Origin: WVZL01 sp041862375
GTDB taxonomy: Bacteria > Acidobacteriota > Aminicenantia > Aminicenantales > Aminicenantaceae
DNA length: 19,476 bases
NCBI GenBank assembly: GCA_041862375.1
Contig: JBGVTE010000077.1
Span: 1 to 19,476 of the forward strand
Direction of reading: 5' to 3'
Positions 8,175-15,056 of the stretch are shown in pieces. Position numbers and translations under genes: made by a program. The notes under the pieces are model-generated. The model did not search any database and was not told the origin of the DNA. It saw only the letters and a program-made list of their open reading frames with translations. Each line of letters begins with the position of its first letter. Position 1 is the stretch's first letter.

Positions 8175-8485
8175 CAGAATAGTCCTGGAATCTTTAATCC
8201 TGCTCCAAAACTCCCCATTTTTTGTGCTAAGGTCTCATCTACTTTACTCCCTGCATCATTAAATGCAGCAATTACCAAATCTTGAAGCATGTCGACTTCT
8301 TCTTTATTCACAACTTCTGGGTCTATTTGAAGAGAAATTAAATTTTTCGTTCCGTCGAGTGTTAACGTTACCATACCACCGCCGCTTGATCCTTCCACTC
8401 TCATTTCAGCTAATTCCTTCTGGAGCTTGTCTTTCATTTCTTTAGCTGCCTTAAGCATCTTTTGTAGATTGCCCATATTTTTCAT
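8174..8485 (-). CDS. ybaB: YbaB/EbfC family nucleoid-associated protein
   Basis: A small DNA-binding protein of the YbaB/EbfC family, a homodimer with helical arms that binds DNA and is nearly always encoded between dnaX and recR. The sequence shows the N-terminal helix (MGNLQKMLKAAKEMKDKLQK), the EGSSGGGMVTLTLDG strand region and the NDAGSKVDE helix. I place the start at the ATG at 8485 (103 residues), because GAGGAGAG lies 5 to 12 bases before it. A TTG at 8500 would give a 108-residue version but would put the ribosome binding site inside the gene. The cellular role of the family is still loosely defined. Confidence 0.93.
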   Translation of the reverse strand: MKNMGNLQKMLKAAKEMKDKLQKELAEMRVEGSSGGGMVTLTLDGTKNLISLQIDPEVVNKEEVDMLQDLVIAAFNDAGSKVDETLAQKMGSFGAGLKIPGLF

Positions 8486-8520
8486 TTCATCTCTCCTCAA
8501 AATTGAAAAAAATTACTTTA

Positions 8521-10215
8521 TTATTCTCTATCTTTCGCTCTTTTTATCGGTTCGACAGAAATTACTTGAGCTTTAAACAAATCCATAAAATACTGAACAT
8601 TTGGATCCTTTAAGGCAGCTTCGATTTCTTTTTCCCTCTTACCGCTTCCCTCGACGATTTCCTCAGAAAGCTTCACCTTAATCTTCTCTCCAACTACCTC
8701 TGAAGAAACTTTCTCTACGAGTTTTATCTCTTTTTTAATAGTTTCCATATAAAAATTCTTTCCTCCAGAGAAGGAAATTTCCAGTATTTTTCCTTTTCCA
8801 GGTTCAGTACTTCTATGGCCAGGGGCACCATCGGCCTGCAATTCATCTCTCAGCTTAAAAGATGAGTGCTGGGAAAGAATTGCAGCCAAAGAACTTTTTT
8901 CTTTCTGAAGGGCACTGATTATTTTTTTAAAAATGTTTTTCTCTTCAACAGCTTTATTTTTACTTTCCGTTCGGGATACAGCTACGTCTTTAGGAGTCAT
9001 TAATTCCTTCTCTTCAACTGATTGAGGCAAAACATCCTGCGCTGAGTCTCTCTGAATTCTTGGAGAAGGAGTTATCCCTTTTTTGAAGCCCTCTAATTCT
9101 TTCAGGATGTTTTCTATGGGCACAAGCTTTTTAAAATGACATAATTTTACTAAAAGCGTTTCTAAGTATATGCGGGGATGCGAAGAAAATTTTAATCCCT
9201 GTTCACCTTGTTGAAGAGCTGAGAGATAGCGCAGGATATCCTCAGAAGAAGCCTTTGCTGCCTCTTTCTTTAAGTTATTTATTTCCTCTTCATTCAAAGG
9301 AATCAACTCCTGAGGCTTCTCAATAGACTTGACTAAAAGCAGGTTTCTAAAATGTTGAACGAGCTCTTTATAAAAAAAACGAAGGTCATACCCTCTCTCG
9401 ATAAGATTATCCACTAGAGCAAAAACTCTATCTGACCTTTCTTCCACTATCATCGATGAAAATTCAAAAAGGATCTCTCTGCTTATTGTTCCCAAGATTT
9501 CCTTTAAGTCCTCATCGTTAATTACCTCGCCACAAAAAGCTACAGCCTGGTCAAGCAAACTTTGAGCATCTCTCAAGCTTCCATCAGCTGCTTCAGCGAT
9601 AAGGCTTAAACCATAAGAAGAAATTGTTATTTTTTCTTTCTGAGCAATTTCTAATAAGTGATTGACAATATCCTTCTGAGAAATTTTCTTGAATTCAAAA
9701 TGCTGGCAGCGCGATTTTATGGTGGCTGGGATTTTATGATATTCAGTAGTAGCGAAAATGAAAACCGTATGGGATGGCGGCTCTTCTAAAGTCTTTAACA
9801 GAGCGTTGAAAGCAGGATCAGTAAGCATATGGACCTCATCAATAATAATAACTTTATTCCGGCTCTGAATGGGCTTATACTTTACTCCTTCACGAAGTGA
9901 TCTTACCTCATCAATCCCACGGTTGGATGCACCGTCTATCTCAAGCACATCTATAGAACGGTCCTCATCTACTGCTCTACAAAATTCGCATTTATTACAA
10001 GGAGTGGGAATAGGCCCCTGCTGGCAATTCAAAGATTTGGCTAAAATCCTGGCGGCTGTTGTCTTGCCAACCCCCCTCATTCCAGAAAAAATGTACGCTT
10101 GAGCAACCCTGTTATTCTTGATAGCATTCTTGAGAGTCTGGACAAGGGCTTTTTGCCCGACCATTTCTTCAAAAGTTTTCGGTCTGTATTTTCGTGCATA
10201 AATTAAATATGTCAT
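8521..10215 (-). CDS. dnaX: DNA polymerase III clamp-loader subunit gamma/tau
   Basis: ATPase of the replicative clamp loader. The N-terminal AAA+ module has Walker A GMRGVGKT (45-52), a four-cysteine zinc site (Cys64, 73, 76, 79), Walker B IIIDEVHML, sensor-1 FATTE (about 154) and the SRC arginine finger (168-170). Domain III follows to about 370; the rest is a lysine-rich linker and tau-like tail. At 564 residues it is within the normal full-length range. Codons 430-432 (8928-8920) contain a run of seven A preceded by five T; losing one A gives TAA right after codon 431, so a gamma-type short product is possible (see findings). It is the first gene of a seven-gene run to porB. No strong ribosome binding site is visible; a TATAAT at 10254-10249 (minus) is a candidate -10 box. 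Confidence 0.96.
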   Translation of the reverse strand: MTYLIYARKYRPKTFEEMVGQKALVQTLKNAIKNNRVAQAYIFSGMRGVGKTTAARILAKSLNCQQGPIPTPCNKCEFCRAVDEDRSIDVLEIDGASNRGIDEVRSLREGVKYKPIQSRNKVIIIDEVHMLTDPAFNALLKTLEEPPSHTVFIFATTEYHKIPATIKSRCQHFEFKKISQKDIVNHLLEIAQKEKITISSYGLSLIAEAADGSLRDAQSLLDQAVAFCGEVINDEDLKEILGTISREILFEFSSMIVEERSDRVFALVDNLIERGYDLRFFYKELVQHFRNLLLVKSIEKPQELIPLNEEEINNLKKEAAKASSEDILRYLSALQQGEQGLKFSSHPRIYLETLLVKLCHFKKLVPIENILKELEGFKKGITPSPRIQRDSAQDVLPQSVEEKELMTPKDVAVSRTESKNKAVEEKNIFKKIISALQKEKSSLAAILSQHSSFKLRDELQADGAPGHRSTEPGKGKILEISFSGGKNFYMETIKKEIKLVEKVSSEVVGEKIKVKLSEEIVEGSGKREKEIEAALKDPNVQYFMDLFKAQVISVEPIKRAKDRE

Positions 10216-10316
10216 CTGGTAAGGTTTTTAAATTTTTAGTAAGGAGAAATTATATTCTTCTTGCTTTAAACAATATATTAACACAATTTTTCAGTAATTT
10301 AAAAAAAAATTTATGT

Positions 10317-10345
10317 TTGATTAAAAGAATTCACTCTCTTATAAT
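10317..10345 (+). promoter_or_regulatory. Strong sigma70-type promoter upstream of the exporter
   Basis: TTGATT at 10317-10322 and a perfect TATAAT at 10340-10345 with a 17-base spacer. Transcription would start near 10352, leaving a leader of about 240 bases before the ATG at 10594; the palindrome and the transposase remnant both lie in this leader. Confidence 0.5.
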
Positions 10346-10394
10346 AGCTCTTTTTATTATGGCGCCTAAAATAATATGATCCAGCAATTCTTGA

Positions 10395-10413
10395 AATAAG
10401 TACAGTACTTATT
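10395..10413. promoter_or_regulatory. 19-bp perfect palindrome, possible operator
   Basis: AATAAGTAC-A-GTACTTATT is a perfect inverted repeat with a single central base, 50 bases downstream of the TATAAT box. The size and symmetry fit a dimeric repressor site that would control the exporter operon, but the regulator is unknown, and a remnant of a mobile element's end is also possible. Confidence 0.35.
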
Positions 10414-10434
10414 GTTTTTAGTAAAAGCAATAAA

Positions 10435-10533
10435 TCGCAGTCAGGACAGCTTCTTAGTCAACTTAATATCAGAACACGCAAGAAAGGCAATACATATCTG
10501 CGGAGTAAGGAGAAGCTTATTTCGCTCCATTGA
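10435..10533 (+). pseudogene. Remnant of an IS110-family transposase C-terminal domain
   Basis: From 10438 the frame reads QSGQLLSQLNIRTRKKGNTY then LRS, ending at TGA 10531-10533. The QSG-x(n)-I-x-x-KKGN-x-YLR pattern matches the C-terminal Transposase_20 domain (PF02371) of IS110/IS116/IS902 elements, where SG...ISKRGNKYLR is diagnostic. No N-terminal DEDD catalytic domain is present, and no matching terminal repeats were found, so this is a short fossil of about 25-30 codons. Recognised by eye. Confidence 0.4.
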
Positions 10534-10593
10534 GATTCGTCTTTAAAGTAATTACTCTCAGGTAATTTTCATGTAAACTGTATTGGAAAAAAC

Positions 10594-11985
10594 ATGGAAG
10601 AGAAGAGAAAAATCCCCGTATCTTTTAAATTATTCAACAGAAACGTACGTGACTTCACTTCAGGGAGTATCTCTAAAAATATATGGATTTTAGCCTGGCC
10701 GATGATGATTGGAAATGTCCTGCAAACAGCCTTCAATGTAGTAGACATGATTTTTGTGGGAAAATTAGGTCCAGAAGCTATCGCTGCTGTTTCTTTAAGT
10801 GGAATGATTCTGATGCTCATCATAACCATTATTGTAGGTATCGGAATTGGGACCACTGCTATGGTAGCCAGGTTTATTGGAGCAAAAGAGTATTCACAGG
10901 CTAACGAAGTTGCTCTCCAATCAATTCTATTCGGAGGAATATCCTCTTTTTTGCTCGCTGTAGTTGGCTTTTTCTACTCTGAATTCTTTCTTAAGATATT
11001 TGGAGCTGAGGATGCAGTTGTGAGAATGGGAACAGACTATCTGCGCATAATGTTTTTAGGCTCTTTTACCATGTTTCTTCTCTTTTTGGGAGCGGCAATC
11101 CTAAGAGGTGCAGGAGATGCCCTTACTCCGATGTTGATCTTAGTCTTCTCTACCCTGCTCAATGTTATTGCCGACCCTTTACTAATATTCGGCCTTGGTC
11201 CCTTTCCTCGCCTAGAAATTGCAGGTGCTGCTTTAGCAACTGTCTTTGCTCGAGGAACTGGGATGATTATAATTCTGTTTATTCTGATAAAAGGCTATTC
11301 TTATATCAAGATAAACCTCAAGGACATCAAATTGAGATTTGATATATTATTCCGGATAATAAGGATTGCAATTCCAGGGTCTCTCCAGATGGGCATTCGC
11401 AGTGTCTCTGGATTGATCTTAATGAGCGTTGTTGTTATCTACGGTACTTATGCTTTGGCTGCTTACGGTATCGGGCTTAGGATAAACATGATAGTCATGA
11501 TGCCTGGATTTGGCTTAGGTGCTGCCACTGCTACGCTTGTAGGACAGAACTTAGGAGCAAAAAAGCCGCGGAGGGCAGAAAAAAGTGCCTGGATAGCATT
11601 AATCTACTATGAGTCTATAATGCTTGCTATCGGCTCAGTATTTTATATGCTAGCACCTAAGATAATCTTTGTATTCAATAATAATCCAGAAGTAATACGA
11701 GAAGGAGTATCGTTCTTGCACATTGTTCCCTTTAGCTATATCTTCTTGGCAATGGGCATTGTCCTCCATCAAAGCCTTCACGGTGCTGGAGACACCCTCC
11801 CTCCAATGATCATCACCGGTATTTCTCTCCTTGGCGTCCGAATTCCCCTCGCCTTGTTTCTGCCGAAAATGCTTCCTCTTGATACTCAAGGAATATGGTT
11901 AGCTATAGCCATGTCCACAGTCTTGGAAGGTTCAGTGGTGGCTTTCTGGTTCAAGTCTGGACGCTGGAAAAAAAAGAAAATATGA
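10594..11985 (+). CDS. MATE family efflux transporter
   Basis: Inner-membrane Na+ or H+ antiporter of the MATE (NorM/DinF-like) family, which exports cationic drugs or metabolites; the substrate cannot be read from sequence. The 463 residues contain about 12 hydrophobic segments in two similar halves. Family features include DFTSGSISKNIWILAWPMM near the N-terminus, NVVDMIFVGKLGPEAIAAVSL (helix 2), LRGAGDALTPM (about 170) and, in the second half, GLGAATATLVGQNLGAKKPRRA and LHGAGDTLPPMI. The ATG at 10594 has only a weak ribosome binding site. Its stop codon overlaps the start of the next gene by four bases (ATGA), so the two are co-expressed. Confidence 0.92.
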   Translation: MEEKRKIPVSFKLFNRNVRDFTSGSISKNIWILAWPMMIGNVLQTAFNVVDMIFVGKLGPEAIAAVSLSGMILMLIITIIVGIGIGTTAMVARFIGAKEYSQANEVALQSILFGGISSFLLAVVGFFYSEFFLKIFGAEDAVVRMGTDYLRIMFLGSFTMFLLFLGAAILRGAGDALTPMLILVFSTLLNVIADPLLIFGLGPFPRLEIAGAALATVFARGTGMIIILFILIKGYSYIKINLKDIKLRFDILFRIIRIAIPGSLQMGIRSVSGLILMSVVVIYGTYALAAYGIGLRINMIVMMPGFGLGAATATLVGQNLGAKKPRRAEKSAWIALIYYESIMLAIGSVFYMLAPKIIFVFNNNPEVIREGVSFLHIVPFSYIFLAMGIVLHQSLHGAGDTLPPMIITGISLLGVRIPLALFLPKMLPLDTQGIWLAIAMSTVLEGSVVAFWFKSGRWKKKKI

Positions 11986-12863
11986 TAAAACAACAAAGCC
12001 TTCTTGAAATACACCTGGCGGTTTTGCTGTTTGGGCTGGCAGGCCTCTTTGGCAAATGGCTTTCTCTTTCTCCGGTTATAATTGTCTTCGGGAGAGTCGT
12101 TTTTGCCAGTATCGCCTTGGCACTTTTGCTCCTCTTCACCAAAAAGAGCCTGCAAATCATTCCGAGGAAAAATTACTTACTTTTCTTTTCTCTTGGAATC
12201 ATCCTTGCAATACACTGGATAAGCTTTTTTAAGTCAATTCAGGTCTCAACAGTCGCCGTAGGCCTCCTTTCATATTCCAGTTTTCCAATCTTCACAGCTC
12301 TCCTCGAGCCTCTATTTTTCAGAGAGAAAATAGTAGCCATAAACATTTTATTTGCTCTGTTATGTTTTTGTGGTATCTACCTTATCATTCCTGAATTTAA
12401 TCTGGCAAACTCAGTCTACCAGGGAGTTCTGTGGGGGCTTCTCTCAGGAATTACTTTTGCCTTTCTAACAATTGCAAACAGGAGGCTTTCTCAAAAATAC
12501 TCAAGCCTGGTGATCGCATTCTTTCAAGATTTCTTTGCTGCTATCATTCTCTTGCCTCTATTTTTTGTAAAACAAACTCCTATAAGTACGAAAAACCTAT
12601 TTTTGTTGATCATCCTTGGAGTGTTCTGCACTGCAGGTGCTCACAGTCTTTTCATAAAAAGCATGAGATACATAAAAGCACAGACAGCGAGTATCATAAG
12701 CTCTCTTGAGCCTGTTTATGGAATTGTGCTGGCTCTCTTTCTGTTAGGAGAAATCCCTGAGCTTCGAACAATTTCAGGTGGAGCAATAATTCTCGGAACA
12801 GCTTTTACTGTTTCCTTAAGGACAATAAAAAGAGGAGATAAAAGAGGACAGGCTACTTTTTAA
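11982..12863 (+). CDS. EamA/DMT superfamily permease
   Basis: A 293-residue membrane protein with about ten hydrophobic helices and two EamA repeats, the layout of drug/metabolite exporters (RhaT/YdcZ-like); substrate unknown. Typical features are the GLAGLFGKWL start of helix 1, ALLEPLFFREK at the end of repeat 1 and SLEPVYGIVLALFLLGE in repeat 2. I use the ATG at 11982 because it overlaps the exporter's stop (ATGA) and sits directly before the first helix; the frame is open upstream to 11895 but that would add 29 residues inside the preceding gene. The C-terminus KRGQATF is encoded by the left arm of a palindromic repeat (12839-12946), so the last residues are probably not ancestral. Confidence 0.9.
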   Translation: MIKQQSLLEIHLAVLLFGLAGLFGKWLSLSPVIIVFGRVVFASIALALLLLFTKKSLQIIPRKNYLLFFSLGIILAIHWISFFKSIQVSTVAVGLLSYSSFPIFTALLEPLFFREKIVAINILFALLCFCGIYLIIPEFNLANSVYQGVLWGLLSGITFAFLTIANRRLSQKYSSLVIAFFQDFFAAIILLPLFFVKQTPISTKNLFLLIILGVFCTAGAHSLFIKSMRYIKAQTASIISSLEPVYGIVLALFLLGEIPELRTISGGAIILGTAFTVSLRTIKRGDKRGQATF

Positions 12864-12946
12864 ACATAAAGATATCAATCCCTTTTTTGCACTGAAAAAA
12901 GTGATGAAAAAGAGCAAATTTTGAAAAAGTAGCCTGTCCCTTTTTA
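12839..12946. repeat. Palindromic mobile-type repeat (MITE/REP-like)
   Basis: GGACAGGCTACTTTTT at 12846-12861 is perfectly repeated in inverse orientation at 12924-12939; with two mismatches the arms extend to 12839 and 12946 (21 of 23 pairs). The 62 bases between the inner arms are AT-rich and hold smaller inverted pieces. From memory, this GGGACAGGCTACTTTTT sequence recurs in many draft genomes, often giving proteins a ...RGQATF tail, which suggests an element moved in trans. As RNA it could also act as a terminator for the upstream permease. Confidence 0.65.
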
Positions 12947-12959
12947 AGGGAGGGGGGAA

Positions 12960-13367
12960 ATGAAGAAAAAATTTGATACAGAAATAATTGTCCGGCCGAG
13001 CGAGATTGATATCAACAGACATGTACATCAATCGGCGTACCTCGATTATGTTCTCTTCGCTCGTTACGACCAGATGAGAAGGTGTTACAAGATGCCCATG
13101 GAAGAATTCTTCAAGATGGATTATTCCTGGGCAACAAAGTCAAATTACATTGAATTCAACAAACCGCTCTACTTAGGAGAAGCGATTATAGTCAGAACCT
13201 GGGTGGATGAAGTAAAAGAGAAAAGTGTAAAAGTATGCTTTCAAATATTAAAAAAAGAAACACTCGAAATAGCCGCACAAGGTTACGGAGTCTATGTTCT
13301 GATTAGCATAAAAACCGGGAAGCCTGAAGTGATCCCAGATATTATACTGAGAAAATATTCTATTTAG
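12960..13367 (+). CDS. Acyl-CoA thioesterase, hotdog fold (4HBT/FadM-YbgC-like)
   Basis: A 135-residue single-domain hotdog protein predicted to hydrolyse acyl-CoA or a related thioester in the cytoplasm; the acyl group is unknown. The conserved N-terminal block reads VRPSEIDINRHVHQSAYLDY (11-30), equivalent to the R-x(n)-D-x-D-x-x-GHVNN-x-x-Y motif, with Asp18 in the catalytic position and HVHQ replacing HVNN. The central helix (ARYDQMRRCY) and the paired strands to 115 are normal. A very strong ribosome binding site (AGGGAGGGGGG) precedes the ATG and directly abuts the palindromic repeat. It follows the MATE and DMT genes in the same direction. Confidence 0.85.
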   Translation: MKKKFDTEIIVRPSEIDINRHVHQSAYLDYVLFARYDQMRRCYKMPMEEFFKMDYSWATKSNYIEFNKPLYLGEAIIVRTWVDEVKEKSVKVCFQILKKETLEIAAQGYGVYVLISIKTGKPEVIPDIILRKYSI

Positions 13368-13401
13368 TAATCCGATTTTTTAAAGGATGGATAAAACCAG
13401 C

Positions 13402-14607
13402 TTATTCTAATTCCTTGAAAACCTGTTTAATCCGTTTAAAAGCCCAGTTTAGCTCTTTCTGTTTAATGACTAAGGGCGGAGCAAAACGGATAACGTTTTC
13501 GTGAGTTTCCTTGCAAAGCAGTCCCTCTTCTTTCAACCTTTCACAGTATCGCCGTGCTCCGCCAGCTTCAGGTTTTAACTCTATGCCGATGAGTAAACCC
13601 TTTCCCCTAACATCCTCAATGAATTTGTTCTTTATTGTTCTCAACTTTTCTAAAAAATATTTCCCCTGCTCTGCTGAATTTTCCGTTAGTCCTTCCTCCA
13701 CAATGACTCTTAGCGCCTCCCTGGCCACAGCACAGGCTAGAGGATTAGCTCCAAAGGTAGATCCATGCTCTCCAGGCTTGAAAAGACCAAGGATTTCCCT
13801 TGAAGAAAGGACTGCTGATACCGCATAACATCCTCCTCCTAAGGACTTGCCTATGATATTTATATCAGGTTTTACCTGCTCATGGTCGCTTCCAAAAAGC
13901 TTTCCGGTGCGGCCAAGGCCAGTCTGAATTTCATCAGCTATGAATAAAACATTATTTTTAGCGCAAATCTCTTTAGCTTTCTTCAGGTATCCTGCAGGTG
14001 GGATAATAATACCTGCCTCTGCCTGGATGGGTTCAACAAGAAAGGCAGCCGTATTGTATTTAATTGCATCTTCCAGAGCTTCAAGGTCACCATAAGGCAC
14101 TATCACAAACCCTGGTGTAAAAGGTCCAAAGTCGTTCCTGTAAAGAGGCTCAGTAGAAAAGCTGATAAGAGATATCGTACGCCCATGAAAATTATTAGTA
14201 CAGGCAATAATCTCTACACCATCCTGGGTAATTCCCTTTTTCTGGTAAGCCCATTTGCGCGCTGCTTTAATAGCAGTCTCCACTGCCTCAGCTCCTGAAT
14301 TCATCGGAAGTGCCATCTCATACCCAGTGAGGTTACAAAGCTCCTTGGCCAGGAGCGGCCATTGATCATTCCTGAAGGCCCTGGAAGTCAAGGTGACTTG
14401 TTTGGCTTGGTCAAAAAGAGCCCTTACTATTCGAGGATGGCAGTGTCCCTGATTAACTGCTGAATAAGCACTTAAACAATCAAGATATTTTTTGCCTTCC
14501 ACATCCCAGACCCAGATACCTTTAGCTCTGGATATAACGACATCGAGAGGAAGATAATTATGAGCACCGTACAAATCCTCTAAAACAATATAATCTTTGG
14601 TATCCAT
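13402..14607 (-). CDS. rocD: Ornithine aminotransferase
   Basis: PLP-dependent class III aminotransferase converting L-ornithine and 2-oxoglutarate to glutamate-5-semialdehyde and glutamate, linking arginine/ornithine use to proline and glutamate. Its 401 residues match RocD from end to end: YLDCLSAYSAVNQGHCHPRI near the N-terminus, NSGAEAVETAIK (103-114) for phosphate binding, NFHGRT (139-144), Asp225 in ADEIQTGLGRTG for the pyridine nitrogen, and Lys254 in GKSLGGG as the Schiff-base lysine. AAGGAGAAG precedes the ATG. The gene is convergent with the thioesterase, 34 bases apart. The closest alternative is acetylornithine aminotransferase, but the YSAVNQGH and FRNDQWP segments favour ornithine aminotransferase. 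Confidence 0.92.
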   Translation of the reverse strand: MDTKDYIVLEDLYGAHNYLPLDVVISRAKGIWVWDVEGKKYLDCLSAYSAVNQGHCHPRIVRALFDQAKQVTLTSRAFRNDQWPLLAKELCNLTGYEMALPMNSGAEAVETAIKAARKWAYQKKGITQDGVEIIACTNNFHGRTISLISFSTEPLYRNDFGPFTPGFVIVPYGDLEALEDAIKYNTAAFLVEPIQAEAGIIIPPAGYLKKAKEICAKNNVLFIADEIQTGLGRTGKLFGSDHEQVKPDINIIGKSLGGGCYAVSAVLSSREILGLFKPGEHGSTFGANPLACAVAREALRVIVEEGLTENSAEQGKYFLEKLRTIKNKFIEDVRGKGLLIGIELKPEAGGARRYCERLKEEGLLCKETHENVIRFAPPLVIKQKELNWAFKRIKQVFKELE

Positions 14608-14722
14608 TACTTCTCCTTACTCCTTGTTCGTATAAATTTTATTTTTAAAAATAATTAATGTATATATCTAAAAATATTCTAACTGATTTTCAGGTTACAC
14701 ATCCTCACAATGAATAGAGTAA

Positions 14723-14815
<93 letters not shown>

Positions 14816-14843
14816 GCCTGGCCTAAAAGGAGTTGAGGCAGTA

Positions 14844-14872
14844 ATTATAAAAAATAATCAGGATCAGGTCTA
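14844..14872 (-). promoter_or_regulatory. Likely promoter of tRNA-Ser
   Basis: On the minus strand, TAGACC (14872-14867) and a perfect TATAAT (14849-14844) are 17 bases apart. Transcription would start near 14837, 22 bases before the mature tRNA end. The -35 box falls inside the repeat-like segment at 14860-14886. Confidence 0.45.
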
Positions 14873-14970
14873 CACTTTTAACTTTTTTCAATTTTACAGT
14901 CATTAAATACGGAGAAAATTAATCAGTATGCACAGTCCCAAATTGACTGGATCGGTTATTCCTCTTGAAT

Positions 14971-15006
14971 TGTCATTGCAAGGAACGAGGTGACAAAGCA
15001 ATCACA
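14971..15006. repeat. Short interspersed REP-like repeat
   Basis: The segment runs GTCATTGCAAGGAACGAGG (from 14972) then TGACAAAGCAATCACA. It closely resembles the GTCATTGCGAGG...GACGAAGCAATC repeat that I recall scattered through many bacterial draft genomes. ATTGC and GCAAT near the ends form a short stem. It is the only full copy seen in this window. Confidence 0.5.
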
Positions 15007-15056
15007 TCTAATTATCTCCTCTTGTAAACGAGCAAATAAAATTATAAGCCTTAAGC

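Larger units (their letters stand above)
10216..10593. other. Divergent intergenic region, dnaX / MATE exporter
   Basis: 378 bases without an intact gene between divergent dnaX and the exporter gene. It holds a good plus-strand promoter (10317-10345), a 19-bp palindrome (10395-10413) and a transposase remnant (10435-10533), each listed separately. The first ~160 bases are very AT-rich. I see no RNA gene or riboswitch. Confidence 0.6.

Noticed and set aside
8486..8500. TTG start for ybaB at 8500
   Set aside because: It would make the Shine-Dalgarno sequence part of the coding region; the ATG at 8485 has correct spacing and the family's usual N-terminus.
8893..8902. AAAAAAG heptamer in dnaX, identical to the E. 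coli -1 frameshift site
   Set aside because: It is in the wrong frame (GAA AAA AGT), so tandem slippage of the A AAA AAG type cannot occur; the A7 run upstream is the better candidate.
10194..10379. 61-codon plus-strand ORF across the dnaX start
   Set aside because: It overlaps the conserved dnaX N-terminus antisense, is AT-driven, and has no recognisable product.
11895..11981. Upstream ATG giving the DMT permease 29 more N-terminal residues
   Set aside because: The extension lies inside the MATE gene, is not membrane-like, and the ATG at 11982 has the typical 4-base stop/start overlap.
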